64,000 nt of DNA from assembly GCF_006542765.1 (NCBI RefSeq), contig NZ_SKCD01000021.1:54089-118088 (forward strand), in the 5' to 3' direction. Under the pieces are notes generated by a model. The model was not told the DNA's origin. It did not search any database and was given only the letters and a program-made list of their open reading frames with translations. Below, piece by piece: positions 27,078 through 35,602 of this stretch. Source of the stretch: Paenibacillus luteus. GTDB taxonomy: Bacteria; Bacillota; Bacilli; Paenibacillales; Paenibacillaceae. Each line of letters opens with the position of its first letter. Position 1 is the stretch's first letter. Both the position numbers and the translations under genes were made by a program.

Positions 27078-27833
27078 ATGAAGTTGAAGTTTAGACCTTG
27101 TATCGACTTGCATGACGGGAAAGTGAAGCAAATTGTCGGTGAAACGCTGAATGCCGAAATCATTGAAAATTTTGTATCCAAGCAAGATTCTGCATATTAT
27201 GCCGAGCTGTTCAAGACGGATGCGTTAACAGGCGGGCATGTGATTATGCTTGGCGGCGGAAACGAAGCAGCGGCAGTTAGCGCTCTTGAGCAGTATCCTG
27301 GAGGGCTGCAAATTGGTGGCGGTATTACCACTGATAATGCTTCCTTCTATTTGGAGAAAGGCGCTTCGCATATCATCGTCACGTCCTATATCTTCAAAGA
27401 TGGTCAACTGAATACGGATCATCTGGCGAAGATCGTTTCCGAGGTAGGCAAGGAAAGACTCGTAATCGATCTTAGCTGCAAGGAAAAGGACGGGAAATGG
27501 TTCGTCGTAACGAATCAGTGGAAGCAGTTCAGTAACTTTGAAGTTAATCAGGAAAACATCGCCTATCTCGAGCAGTTTTGTGATGAGTTTCTGGTCCATG
27601 CGGTAGATGTCGAGGGTAAGCAGCGCGGGATTCAACAAAGTCTTGTCAGCTCACTCGCGAATTGGGTCCGTATTCCGACCACTTATGCCGGCGGGGCAAG
27701 ATCCATTGCGGACATGGATCAGTTTCGTGAGTTGTCTGGCGGCAAGCTTGATATAACGATCGGCAGTGCCCTTGATATCTTTGGCGGCAATTTATCTTAT
27801 GATGAAGTTGTGGCGTACAGCAAGAAACAATAG
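27078..27833 (+). CDS. HisA-like isomerase, eukaryotic HIS6 type
   Basis: 251-residue TIM barrel closely following the pattern of fungal HIS6 and not the usual bacterial HisA: CIDLHDGKVKQIVG, GGITTDNASFYL, VIDLSCKEKDGKW, EFLVHAVDVEG, YAGGARSIADMD and GSALDIFGGNLSYDE. HisA/HIS6 isomerises ProFAR in histidine synthesis. No other his genes are nearby. The ATG at 27078 touches the AGAGGA site; the TTG at 27084 (giving MKFRPCIDLHDG) has a normal 6-bp spacer and is a likely real start. Terminator at 27884. Confidence 0.87.
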   Translation: MKLKFRPCIDLHDGKVKQIVGETLNAEIIENFVSKQDSAYYAELFKTDALTGGHVIMLGGGNEAAAVSALEQYPGGLQIGGGITTDNASFYLEKGASHIIVTSYIFKDGQLNTDHLAKIVSEVGKERLVIDLSCKEKDGKWFVVTNQWKQFSNFEVNQENIAYLEQFCDEFLVHAVDVEGKQRGIQQSLVSSLANWVRIPTTYAGGARSIADMDQFRELSGGKLDITIGSALDIFGGNLSYDEVVAYSKKQ

Positions 27834-27883
27834 ACGATGAGTTTGACCGTCTTGGACTTAAATGAACGAATGGTAAAGTAAAT

Positions 27884-27910
27884 GGCTGACTATAGGTTAG
27901 CCGTTTTTTT
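27884..27910. terminator. Terminator after the HisA-like gene
   Basis: 7-bp stem GGCTGAC/GTTAGCC (one G-U) with loop TATAG, then seven T. Confidence 0.75.
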
Positions 27911-28065
27911 ATTTCTTGTGTTGTTTCGGTGCAAGGGTGAATCACTTGACCCGACAAATTGAACCACGTTTACTTTTTGGAAAAGACGAAATGGGAAAAA
28001 CGAGATTTAAAAATGGTTTCTCCATTTATAGGTGGTAATATATCAGATACGGAAGGAGGCGAGGG

Positions 28066-29004
28066 ATGAGCGATCAAATGAAAGCTGAACTTTTTTTACG
28101 GGAAATTGAGTTTTTCCAAGGCAGCAGTCGGATTGAAAAGATCAATAAAGGCTATTCCGATGACCAGAAATTTATTGTTGAGAAGAATGGCGTGCTCTAT
28201 TTGTTAAAAGGCTTTGCTATGGAGGAGTTAATTGCCAAGCAAGCCGAATATGACGCGATTTGCCAGATGCAGAAGTTCGATGTTAGATGCTCCAAACCGA
28301 TAACTATCGGCTTATTGCCGCAAGGAAATATAGGTTATATGGTATTAACCTATGTTGAGGGTGAAGAAGCAACGGATGCACTTCCCACGTATTCACCAGA
28401 CATCCAGTATGCGATTGGTTTGGAAGCGGGAGCAGAGCTGGCTAAAATGCACATATGGCATGCACCTGCGTCTAGCGAATCGTGGCATAACCGCAAGCTG
28501 GCTAAGCACAAGCGCTATATGGACGAGTACTTGAGACTGCCGAGCCAGTATAGGATAAAGGACGACAAGCGATTTCTGGCTTTTATTGACCGTCATCTGC
28601 ATCGGATGAAGGGAAGGCCGAACGTTTTCCAGCACGACGATTTTCACGTAGGCAACTTGATTATCAAGCAAGGCGAGCTTGCCGGCGTTATCGATTTTAA
28701 CCGGATGGATTGGGGCGATCCTGTTCATGATTTTTTGAAGGCAGGAATGTTCAGCAGCGAAGTAAGCATCCCCTTTACGATCGGCCAAATCAAGGGCTAC
28801 CATGGCAATCGGGAACCTGATGAGCTGTTTTGGACACTCTATTCTTTGTATTTGGCGATGAGTATTGTTTCGTCTATTGTTTGGATTTTGAAAGTCAAGC
28901 CTGAAGAGCTTGGCATTATGACATCCAAGCTTGAGCGAGTGCTGGAGGAGCATGACCATTTTCATTCAACGATTCCAAGTTGGTATTTGAAGGAGCAATC
29001 ATAA
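28066..29004 (+). CDS. APH-family phosphotransferase
   Basis: 312-residue aminoglycoside phosphotransferase/choline kinase fold protein. The catalytic loop FQHDDFHVGNL and the metal loop VIDFNRMDWGDP are intact. No drug resistance is implied; many such proteins are of unknown substrate. AAGGAGG upstream of ATG 28066. It starts a run of small genes (to 31858) of superfamilies also seen in drug-modifying enzymes. Confidence 0.85.
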   Translation: MSDQMKAELFLREIEFFQGSSRIEKINKGYSDDQKFIVEKNGVLYLLKGFAMEELIAKQAEYDAICQMQKFDVRCSKPITIGLLPQGNIGYMVLTYVEGEEATDALPTYSPDIQYAIGLEAGAELAKMHIWHAPASSESWHNRKLAKHKRYMDEYLRLPSQYRIKDDKRFLAFIDRHLHRMKGRPNVFQHDDFHVGNLIIKQGELAGVIDFNRMDWGDPVHDFLKAGMFSSEVSIPFTIGQIKGYHGNREPDELFWTLYSLYLAMSIVSSIVWILKVKPEELGIMTSKLERVLEEHDHFHSTIPSWYLKEQS

Positions 29005-29006
29005 CA

Positions 29007-29429
29007 ATGAGACCGGATCATTATAAGCTAATGTACGATTTTGTAAGCTGGGCAGGTGAGCAATCCCATATTGCAGGCATAGCACTTGTAGGTCCCTGCG
29101 CAGACGATGAGAATGAGGAGGCGGGAGAGCTTACCTTCCTGCTTATTTCGGATAAAAAATCCAAAACCATAGATGCCATTTTACAGCAGTTTCATTTTGA
29201 ACAAATGGAGCAAGTGTCCAAAGAAGACCGGGGATCGCTGGTTACGATTCGAATCAGTTATACTAGCGGCTTAGAAGCTGAGTTTGGCGTGGCTGATGAA
29301 GCCTGGCTGCAAGTGCCAATCGAGCAAGCGGCAGGTGATGCATTTATGCAAGGCTTCAAAGTCATTTGGGAACGTGAAGCACTGTTCGAAGAAATTGGGA
29401 GATATATTGAAAGACGCTTACTTGAATAA
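29007..29429 (+). CDS. Degenerate nucleotidyltransferase-like protein
   Basis: 140 residues from ATG 29007 (AAGGAG, spacing about 11). The layout recalls small pol-beta-type nucleotidyltransferase domain proteins (HIAGIALVGP strand, later LEAEFGVADEAWL), but the usual GS and DxD catalytic residues are not present: the loop reads VGPCADD and the second Asp pair is missing. So it may be an inactive or unrelated protein. Two bases after the APH-family gene. Confidence 0.5.
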   Translation: MRPDHYKLMYDFVSWAGEQSHIAGIALVGPCADDENEEAGELTFLLISDKKSKTIDAILQQFHFEQMEQVSKEDRGSLVTIRISYTSGLEAEFGVADEAWLQVPIEQAAGDAFMQGFKVIWEREALFEEIGRYIERRLLE

Positions 29430-29490
29430 TCGGAAGGCAACTCTAATTAAAACTTCTCAGATACTCATAGAAATAAAGGGAGGGGAAGCG

Positions 29491-30153
29491 ATGAAGGAGA
29501 TCCAAGCGGTTATTTTTGATTTAGACAATACGATTATAGACCGGACGAGTTCATTTCAATCATTCGCATCTTCCATGCTGGAGCATTATTTTAATCATGA
29601 AGCAGATCATTCCCAAATGCTTAACCTTGTGATGGAGTTAGACCAGGATGGCTATAAGGACAAGCGGGATCTGTTCGATGAGCTTCTTGTCAGCCTGCCA
29701 TGGCTGAACAAGCCTGAGCAAGCCGAGCTTATGAGGTATTATCATGAGAACTATGCAAATAACGCGGTCCTCATGGAAAATGCACGAGCGGTCATTGGCT
29801 ACATACGTGGCAAATACAAGACCGCTTTGATTACTAATGGAAGAAACTCTATTCAATATGGGAAATTGGATCATTTAGAACTTCGGGCGGCATTTGATTT
29901 TATCATCGTTTCGGAGGAAGCGGGCTATAAGAAGCCAGATCTTCGGATCTTTGAAGCTGCTTGCACGGGATTGAATCTCTATGCACACCAATGCCTTTAC
30001 GTGGGCGATCATCCAGTAAACGATATCGAGGGCGCATGGCGTGCGGGAATGTCCACGATATGGATAAAGGTAAATCAGCCGTGGCGCGAGGAACTGGAAG
30101 CAAAGCCTCTGCATTCGATTAGCAGGTTCGACGAATTAAGACATATTCTTTGA
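29491..30153 (+). CDS. HAD-superfamily hydrolase
   Basis: About 220 residues, HAD subfamily IA. Motif I FDLDNTIID (Asp nucleophile), motif II ITNGR, motif III Lys in YKKPDLRIF and motif IV VGDHPVNDIEGA are intact. Small-molecule phosphatase. ATG 29491 has AAAGGGAGGGG upstream; the open frame begins earlier within the preceding gene. Confidence 0.88.
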   Translation: MKEIQAVIFDLDNTIIDRTSSFQSFASSMLEHYFNHEADHSQMLNLVMELDQDGYKDKRDLFDELLVSLPWLNKPEQAELMRYYHENYANNAVLMENARAVIGYIRGKYKTALITNGRNSIQYGKLDHLELRAAFDFIIVSEEAGYKKPDLRIFEAACTGLNLYAHQCLYVGDHPVNDIEGAWRAGMSTIWIKVNQPWREELEAKPLHSISRFDELRHIL

Positions 30154-30165
30154 TAGGAGGAAAAC

Positions 30166-30714
30166 ATGAAGGTTATTTTGAGTGAAAATGATATCGTTAG
30201 CACGCAGCTTTCCTGGTTGTGCGTGAAGCCCATTTTGGAAGAGGTAAGAGGGAAGGAGGCAGCCGTTAAAAAGGATGCTTACAACCGATTGAATGATGCC
30301 CAAAAGGCGCTATATCTCTTTTATGCTTTCCATAATCATACGAACACGACAGCCGAGTTTTATTGGTTTGCTTCTTATTTTGTAAGTGAGCTGAAGGGCT
30401 GGCGAGAGCTGACTAAGGGGCTTCTATTTTACGGAGAAGAGCAGTTAGTCCTTATCTGTAATGAAATGGAGCAGGTGGTGACCGCTCACAACAAGCAAGC
30501 AGTTGGAACTTGGCGTCAGGCGCTTGCGTCGGATCTGGATCACGATACCGAGCTGCTCGGACAAGTGGCAAGGCTTTATGAGCAATACCGGCCCTCAGCA
30601 GAGAAAAGCATTCAGCGTATGAACGAATATGTAAAAAGCCATAGCGAGCAATTTTACCATTTGGAAGCTCAAGAAAGAGGGGATGAATCCGAAGATGATC
30701 CGATATCAAAATAA
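30166..30714 (+). CDS. Hypothetical protein, DMP19/DUF4375-like
   Basis: 182 residues, helical, no signal peptide. The stretch LNDAQKALYLFYAFHNH recalls the DMP19/DUF4375 fold, but I could not check it. Start ATG after GGAGG. Its 3' end overlaps the next gene by 20 bp. Confidence 0.55.
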   Translation: MKVILSENDIVSTQLSWLCVKPILEEVRGKEAAVKKDAYNRLNDAQKALYLFYAFHNHTNTTAEFYWFASYFVSELKGWRELTKGLLFYGEEQLVLICNEMEQVVTAHNKQAVGTWRQALASDLDHDTELLGQVARLYEQYRPSAEKSIQRMNEYVKSHSEQFYHLEAQERGDESEDDPISK

Positions 30715-31090
30715 TAAAGAACTAACAGCGGACGATCTATCCAAGGTGTTCGAAAGCTCGGGGATTAAACGTCCCTTTCAGGATCTGGATCGGCTGCAAA
30801 AAATGATTGAACATGCGGATATTATCATAAGCGCTTGGAATGGCGATACATTAGTAGGCGTGGCACGCGCGGTTACGGACTATTCCTATTGCTGTTACCT
30901 CTCAGATCTTGCGGTTAGCAAACCATACCAAAAGCTCGGGATCGGCAAGCAGCTTGTGGAGCGATTAAGGGAAACGCTTGGAGCAGAGGTATCGCTTGTA
31001 CTTCTCTCCGCGCCATCGGCTATGGAGTATTATCCGCGTATTGGCTTTACCCAAACCGATAAAGGATTTGTTATAGCTAGGGGAAGATAA
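30695..31090 (+). CDS. GNAT-family N-acetyltransferase
   Basis: 131 residues. The acetyl-CoA pocket is YLSDLAVSKPYQKLGIGKQLV (motif A, about residues 60-80) and YYPRIGFTQTD is motif B. ATG 30695 chosen; the ATG at 30683 abuts the AGAGGGG site. Acceptor unknown. Translationally linked with the previous gene by overlap. Confidence 0.82.
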   Translation: MIRYQNNKELTADDLSKVFESSGIKRPFQDLDRLQKMIEHADIIISAWNGDTLVGVARAVTDYSYCCYLSDLAVSKPYQKLGIGKQLVERLRETLGAEVSLVLLSAPSAMEYYPRIGFTQTDKGFVIARGR

Positions 31091-31123
31091 CATGAGTGAG
31101 CTGCAGAGAAGTGGAGGATGTAG

Positions 31124-31858
31124 ATGGAATCAAACTGGGCTGTCAATCAGGATACAAACATTCATTACATAGACACAAAGTATTTAGCTGATTCGAGTTT
31201 AACGCCGCTTATCATTTGTCCTGGATTATCGGAAACGGCAGAAGAATACAAGGATCTGTTATTATTTCTTATGCCTAGAAGAGCGATCGCGATATCCTTT
31301 CGCGGACGAGGCAGCAGCGATACTCCAGTAATGGGATATGACCTTAAGGAGCATATAACGGATCTTTCTGCGGTAGTCGAGCATTCCAAAGTGAAGCGTT
31401 TCCATCTTATGGGGAACTCTCGAGGTGTTTCCTACGCACTTGGGTACGCGCAAACCAACGAGGAACGTCTTGAATCCCTGTTAGTGGAGGACTATCCGGC
31501 GGAACATAAGCAAATGCCGACCGGATGGGCAGCTGATTACCTTTCTAACTATATCATTCCGACGAATCGGACTGCGAATATACGAGTTGAAGCCGTAGAA
31601 GGCATCCAGCGAGAGTCATCCGCTGTTTTTTTAAACGCAAATCTCAAGCTACCCGTTTTGGTCATGCGAGGTTTGCTTGAAGGATCATTGATCAACGATC
31701 AGGACCTTAGACAATATACAAGCATAATGAATAACGTAACGATTGCATCATTCGAACAATCTGCACACAATATTTGCTATAGGGAACAAGATAAGCTTTA
31801 TCAAACAATCAGGCAGTTTTTGGATCAAACTGACATGGATAAACACTCAAAAAGATAG
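31124..31858 (+). CDS. Alpha/beta hydrolase
   Basis: 244-residue hydrolase. Nucleophile elbow GNSRG (Ser99), oxyanion HG-type loop replaced by ICPGLSE near residue 34, and a probable catalytic His in EQSAHNICYREQ. The substrate is not known. AGTGGAGG upstream of ATG. Last gene of the 28-31.9 kb run. Confidence 0.8.
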   Translation: MESNWAVNQDTNIHYIDTKYLADSSLTPLIICPGLSETAEEYKDLLLFLMPRRAIAISFRGRGSSDTPVMGYDLKEHITDLSAVVEHSKVKRFHLMGNSRGVSYALGYAQTNEERLESLLVEDYPAEHKQMPTGWAADYLSNYIIPTNRTANIRVEAVEGIQRESSAVFLNANLKLPVLVMRGLLEGSLINDQDLRQYTSIMNNVTIASFEQSAHNICYREQDKLYQTIRQFLDQTDMDKHSKR

Positions 31859-31915
31859 GATATTACCGTGGTAGCGCTTCCCTTTAAAGGATAAGATAAA
31901 AGGCTGAAAACCTAT

Positions 31916-31944
31916 TTGACATTGAAAATGATAATTGTTATCAT
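31916..31944 (+). promoter_or_regulatory. Sigma-A promoter overlapping a Fur box
   Basis: TTGACA (31916-31921), 17-bp spacer, TATCAT (31939-31944). A Fur-type 7-1-7 palindrome TGATAATTGTTATCA (31929-31943) covers spacer and -10 and matches the TGATAATnATTATCA consensus at all but one position. Placed 67 bp before the siderophore-binding lipoprotein start, so iron repression is likely. Confidence 0.8.
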
Positions 31945-32010
31945 TAGGTGACTTTTGGGGTGACACGCTATCACTTCAAGCCAATATATCGTATTACAGG
32001 GGGAACTACC

Positions 32011-33009
32011 GTGAGTAAAGGCAACAACAAAAAATTTATGTTCGTTTTAGTAAGCTTGATGGTTATGTCCTTATGGCTGGCAGCTTGCGGCAACAATAAG
32101 ACGAACAACGAGACGAACAGTGCTGCAACAAACGAAGCTGCTACGAATGCACCTGCGGCTACTGATGCGCCTACTGAAAGAATATTAACGGATGAGCTCG
32201 GCCATGAAGTTACCATACCTGCCAATCCACAACGCATTGTTGCATCGTATTTAGAGGATCATTTGGTTGCTTTGGGCATTAAACCTGTTGCGCAGTGGTC
32301 GGTGCCTAACGGCATTCAGGATTACCTGAGCGCAGATCTTGAAGGTATTCCTACCATTGCTTACGATCTTCCTTTCGAAGCGATGACGAGCTTTGAACCT
32401 GACCTTATCCTAATGGCATATGACGGCAATGTTGAAGGCGAGAAATTTGACCAATATACAAAGATCGCTCCAACCTTTACGATTGGTGATAAGCTGACGG
32501 CAGATTGGCGCGGAGCTTTGCTGAAAATCGGTGAGGTTGTAGGCAAAAGCGAAGAAGCGCAAAAAGTGCTGGACACATATGATGCTAAAGCAAAAGAAGC
32601 AAAAGAGAAATTGCAAGCCGCAGTGGCAGGCCAATCAGCGGCAGCGCTTTGGTTTGTCCAAGGCAACTTCTATATCGTAAGCGACCAGCTCTCAAGTGGC
32701 GACTTGCTTTACAATCAGCTTGGCTTAACTGTACCGGCGGTTGTAAAAGAAATCTCCGCTACGGGCACGGGCAACTGGAATGCGATTCCGCTTGAGAAGC
32801 TGGCGGAGCTTGATGCAGAACATATTTTCTTAATCAACAGCGGTACGGATACAGATTCACAAGCGCTGAGTGATCCCATTTGGAAAAACATCCCTGCAGT
32901 GAAAAACGGCAAGGTATATGAATATCCAAGCACATCCAGCTGGTTGTATGCAGGTACAATTGCATACTCCCAAGTTATCGATGATGTATTGGAAAGCATA
33001 GTGAAATAA
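32011..33009 (+). CDS. Fe3+-siderophore-binding lipoprotein
   Basis: About 332-residue class III solute-binding lipoprotein of iron-siderophore ABC importers (FhuD/YfiY/FepB-like): lipobox SLWLAAC at about residue 18-24, Ala/Thr-rich linker, RIVASYLEDHLVALGI at the N-lobe and the conserved IWKNIPAVKNGKVYEY near the C-terminus. GTG start at 32011 after AGGGGGAA; the open frame begins at 31948. Promoter overlaps a Fur box. No permease or ATPase genes adjoin, so it must share a transporter encoded elsewhere. Confidence 0.88.
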   Translation: MSKGNNKKFMFVLVSLMVMSLWLAACGNNKTNNETNSAATNEAATNAPAATDAPTERILTDELGHEVTIPANPQRIVASYLEDHLVALGIKPVAQWSVPNGIQDYLSADLEGIPTIAYDLPFEAMTSFEPDLILMAYDGNVEGEKFDQYTKIAPTFTIGDKLTADWRGALLKIGEVVGKSEEAQKVLDTYDAKAKEAKEKLQAAVAGQSAAALWFVQGNFYIVSDQLSSGDLLYNQLGLTVPAVVKEISATGTGNWNAIPLEKLAELDAEHIFLINSGTDTDSQALSDPIWKNIPAVKNGKVYEYPSTSSWLYAGTIAYSQVIDDVLESIVK

Positions 33010-33023
33010 GAGCGTTAGTAGCT

Positions 33024-33075
33024 AAAAGGACTGTTGTTACAGGCAATTATTGCTGTGATGACAGTCCTTTTTTGT
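33024..33075. terminator. Terminator after the siderophore-binding protein
   Basis: Arms 33024-33034 and 33061-33071 (11 bp perfect) around a 26-nt spacer, then T-rich sequence. Confidence 0.75.
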
Positions 33076-33151
33076 ATGACCAGCCTTTATAACCACTCTA
33101 TATCCATGTATAATCGTGGAAGCAAGTATACTGGGGAGGGTGTCTAAAACG

Positions 33152-33511
33152 ATGACTTTTCACATGAAGCCTGTCGTGCCGATTTTACGAATTTTTGATG
33201 AAGAAAAGGCCAAGCAGTTTTATTTTGAATTCTTATCCTTTACATGTGACTGGGAGCATCGCTTTGAGCCTGATCTGCCGCTCTACATGCAAATATCGAA
33301 TGGGGATTGCATTCTCCACTTATCTGAACATCACGGTGATTGTACGCCGGGTTCAGCCATACGAATTGGAGTAGAGGATGCCATGGCACTTCAGAAGCAT
33401 TTATTAAGCAAAGCCTACAAATTCGCCAGGCCAGGGTATGACGCTGAATGGGAGCAAGTGAGCTTAACCGATCCATTTGGCAATCGTCTTCACTTTTATA
33501 CGTTGAAGTAA
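33152..33511 (+). CDS. Glyoxalase/bleomycin-resistance (VOC) superfamily protein
   Basis: About 119 residues with a single VOC-like half: PVLRIFDEEKAKQFYF start, DCILHLSEHHGDC and the C-terminal SLTDPFGNRLHFY motif. Proteins of this type bind small molecules or metals or confer antibiotic binding; role unknown. ATG 33152 follows GGGGAGGG with an 11-bp spacer. Independent, between a lipoprotein gene and an uncharacterised gene. Confidence 0.75.
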   Translation: MTFHMKPVVPILRIFDEEKAKQFYFEFLSFTCDWEHRFEPDLPLYMQISNGDCILHLSEHHGDCTPGSAIRIGVEDAMALQKHLLSKAYKFARPGYDAEWEQVSLTDPFGNRLHFYTLK

Positions 33512-33527
33512 AAAGGAGCCTGATTAA

Positions 33528-34223
33528 ATGGGATTGTCATCGCTGCTTTTAAATAAGCTTTTTGTTGGCATGCCGCCGATAGCGATTGACCATCAGGAGA
33601 AAGAAGCCTATGAACGGCTTATTCAACATACCGATATCCGTGCTGGAGTCGCTAGCATTGTTTATGATTGTCCGTATCCAAAGTACCGCTTTGTTGCGTA
33701 TATGGCTGAGCAGAAAGGTATGCTCGTTCATGGCTCTAACAATCAAGAGATCACAAATTTCGAGACGAGGCGGCAAACGTTATATAACGGAAAATATGTA
33801 AATGCTGTATTTGCAACGAAGGATGCGATTTGGCCGATTTTTTATGCTGTATTCAATCGCGCTAAGCTGGTTGGTAACTTTCGAAACGGTTGTTTGCGCA
33901 TCAAAGCTCATCCATACCGATATTATTTTTTTTCATTGACAGAGCAAACGATTAGCAACATTCCTTGGATAAGCGGAACCCTCTATTTTTTGCCGCAGCA
34001 ATCCTTTGTTAGAGCAAGCAGCGCTTCCGTCTACTTCGATGAATGGGTAAGCGAACAAGAAGTATCTCCGCTTTTCAAAATGGAGGTAGGTTTAGAGGAT
34101 TTTCCGTTAGTTTCCATGGTTACAAGCCACGTTAGCGAAGAATCCATTCTGAAAACGTGGCTCCTGTATAAACGTAGATTAAGAGCAAAACTTTCGGGAA
34201 TTTCAATTGGAAACAGACATTAA
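33528..34223 (+). CDS. Hypothetical protein, possible ADP-ribosyltransferase-like fold
   Basis: 231 residues, no signal peptide or membrane segment. It carries MLVHGSNNQEITNF followed later by VFATKDAIWPIFYA, a spacing that loosely recalls ART-superfamily (RNA 2'-phosphotransferase/ADP-ribosyltransferase) proteins. I would not name the function without a search. AAAGGAGCC stands upstream. The last 18 bases overlap the open frame of the next gene. Confidence 0.55.
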   Translation: MGLSSLLLNKLFVGMPPIAIDHQEKEAYERLIQHTDIRAGVASIVYDCPYPKYRFVAYMAEQKGMLVHGSNNQEITNFETRRQTLYNGKYVNAVFATKDAIWPIFYAVFNRAKLVGNFRNGCLRIKAHPYRYYFFSLTEQTISNIPWISGTLYFLPQQSFVRASSASVYFDEWVSEQEVSPLFKMEVGLEDFPLVSMVTSHVSEESILKTWLLYKRRLRAKLSGISIGNRH

Positions 34224-34245
34224 CCTAAAATTGGGAGGCCATCAA

Positions 34246-35046
34246 ATGGATCAAATGACTAGACAAATAGCGATGGAAACGGCCATTGCAGCTGCCTACG
34301 AAGCGGGTCGGCTAACCCGGGAACGATTTGCTACGCTGGATCACTTTGAAGAAAAGGATGACCATGGGGATATTGTGACGGAAGTAGATTATTTGGCAGA
34401 GAGCCTTATCCTTAATAAGATCAGGCGGATATTCCCTACCCACCAGATACGTTCTGAGGAGGCAGGCGAGAACGGTCTTCTGAGCGATTGGCTGTGGATG
34501 GTCGATCCGCTTGACGGTACTAACAATTTTGCTGTGGGACTCCCTCTCTTTGGCATATCGATTACGCTGGCTTATAAGCATGAGCCTGTACTCGCGGTTA
34601 TTTATGAGCCGATGACTGATCGATTATATGTTTCAAGCAAGGGCGAGGGAATGACATGCAATGCACTTCCTCTTAAGCAGCGTGAAGTGAAGAGCTTAAC
34701 AAAAGCAAGAGTCGGCTGGATACAAGGACATGCTGTGCAAAATGAGCAGAGAGCCGTTAAACTCAGAAACTACATAGATGTCCATACGAAGCGGATGATG
34801 CGTCTGTGGGCACCAACGCTCCAGTGGACGATGCTCGCTAGAGGCGATTTGGACGCCATAATCGTTTATAATTCAGAAGGCGAGGATCTATACTCCGGTA
34901 TTTTAATGATGCAGGAAGCGGGAGGGATCGTGATTGACTATGACGGTCGACCGTTTAAAGGGATGATGGACCAGCCTTATTTGATTGCGTGCCGGCCGGA
35001 GCATCAGTCTTATTTTATGAACATGGTTAAAGAAGGTTTGGCATAA
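34246..35046 (+). CDS. Inositol monophosphatase family protein
   Basis: About 266 residues. Metal-binding motifs are complete: EVDYLAE, SEEAGE, VDPLDGTNNF and (late) GGIVIDYDG. Dephosphorylates inositol monophosphate or a related sugar phosphate with Mg. ATG 34246 after GGGAGGCC; upstream frame overlaps the preceding gene. Confidence 0.9.
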   Translation: MDQMTRQIAMETAIAAAYEAGRLTRERFATLDHFEEKDDHGDIVTEVDYLAESLILNKIRRIFPTHQIRSEEAGENGLLSDWLWMVDPLDGTNNFAVGLPLFGISITLAYKHEPVLAVIYEPMTDRLYVSSKGEGMTCNALPLKQREVKSLTKARVGWIQGHAVQNEQRAVKLRNYIDVHTKRMMRLWAPTLQWTMLARGDLDAIIVYNSEGEDLYSGILMMQEAGGIVIDYDGRPFKGMMDQPYLIACRPEHQSYFMNMVKEGLA

Positions 35047-35065
35047 CGCATAACAGAGAAGAGCG

Positions 35066-35530
35066 GTGAAAGGCTTGGTAGAGGTTAAAACTCAAATCTT
35101 TATACAAGCGCCGATCGAATATTGCTTTGATCTGGCGCGAGATATCGATGTACATACGAAAACGGTGTGGAAGCATACTCGTGAGCGAGCAGTAGCGGGT
35201 GTGACGTCTGGTCGCATTCAAGGGGGAGAGCTGGTTACGTTTGAAGCCACGCATTTTGGGGTTAGGCAGCGGCTTACTTCAAAAATTACCGAGTATAACG
35301 CACCCTATTTATTTGTTGACGAAACCCAAAAAGGCGCGTTCAAGAGCTTAGAGCATATTCACCTGTTTGAACGGCAGGGCGAGGGAACCTTGATGAAAGA
35401 TATACTTAGATTCGAAGCGCCGCTAAGGGTCCTAGGCTGGATCGCTGAACGGCTGGTGCTCAAAGCCTACATGACTAAATTTTTGGAGCATCGGAACGAG
35501 CAGTTGAAACAACTGGCGGAACAAGGCTAG
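35066..35530 (+). CDS. SRPBCC-family protein
   Basis: 154 residues with a START/Bet v1-like fold typical of SRPBCC cyclase/dehydrase or lipid-binding proteins: FIQAPIEYCFDLARD at the N-terminus and a final helix LEHRNEQLKQLAEQ. GTG at 35066 or TTG at 35075 could start it. Ligand unknown. Confidence 0.75.
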   Translation: MKGLVEVKTQIFIQAPIEYCFDLARDIDVHTKTVWKHTRERAVAGVTSGRIQGGELVTFEATHFGVRQRLTSKITEYNAPYLFVDETQKGAFKSLEHIHLFERQGEGTLMKDILRFEAPLRVLGWIAERLVLKAYMTKFLEHRNEQLKQLAEQG

Positions 35531-35602
35531 CCGGATGTATTCAAGGGTTAACGTACAAAATAAGGAATGAATGGCAACTTCAAGTGAATAAGGAGAAAAC
35601 GT

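Noticed and set aside
28393..28965. 190-residue minus-strand frame
   Set aside because: Antisense to the APH-family gene with a complete active site on the other strand.
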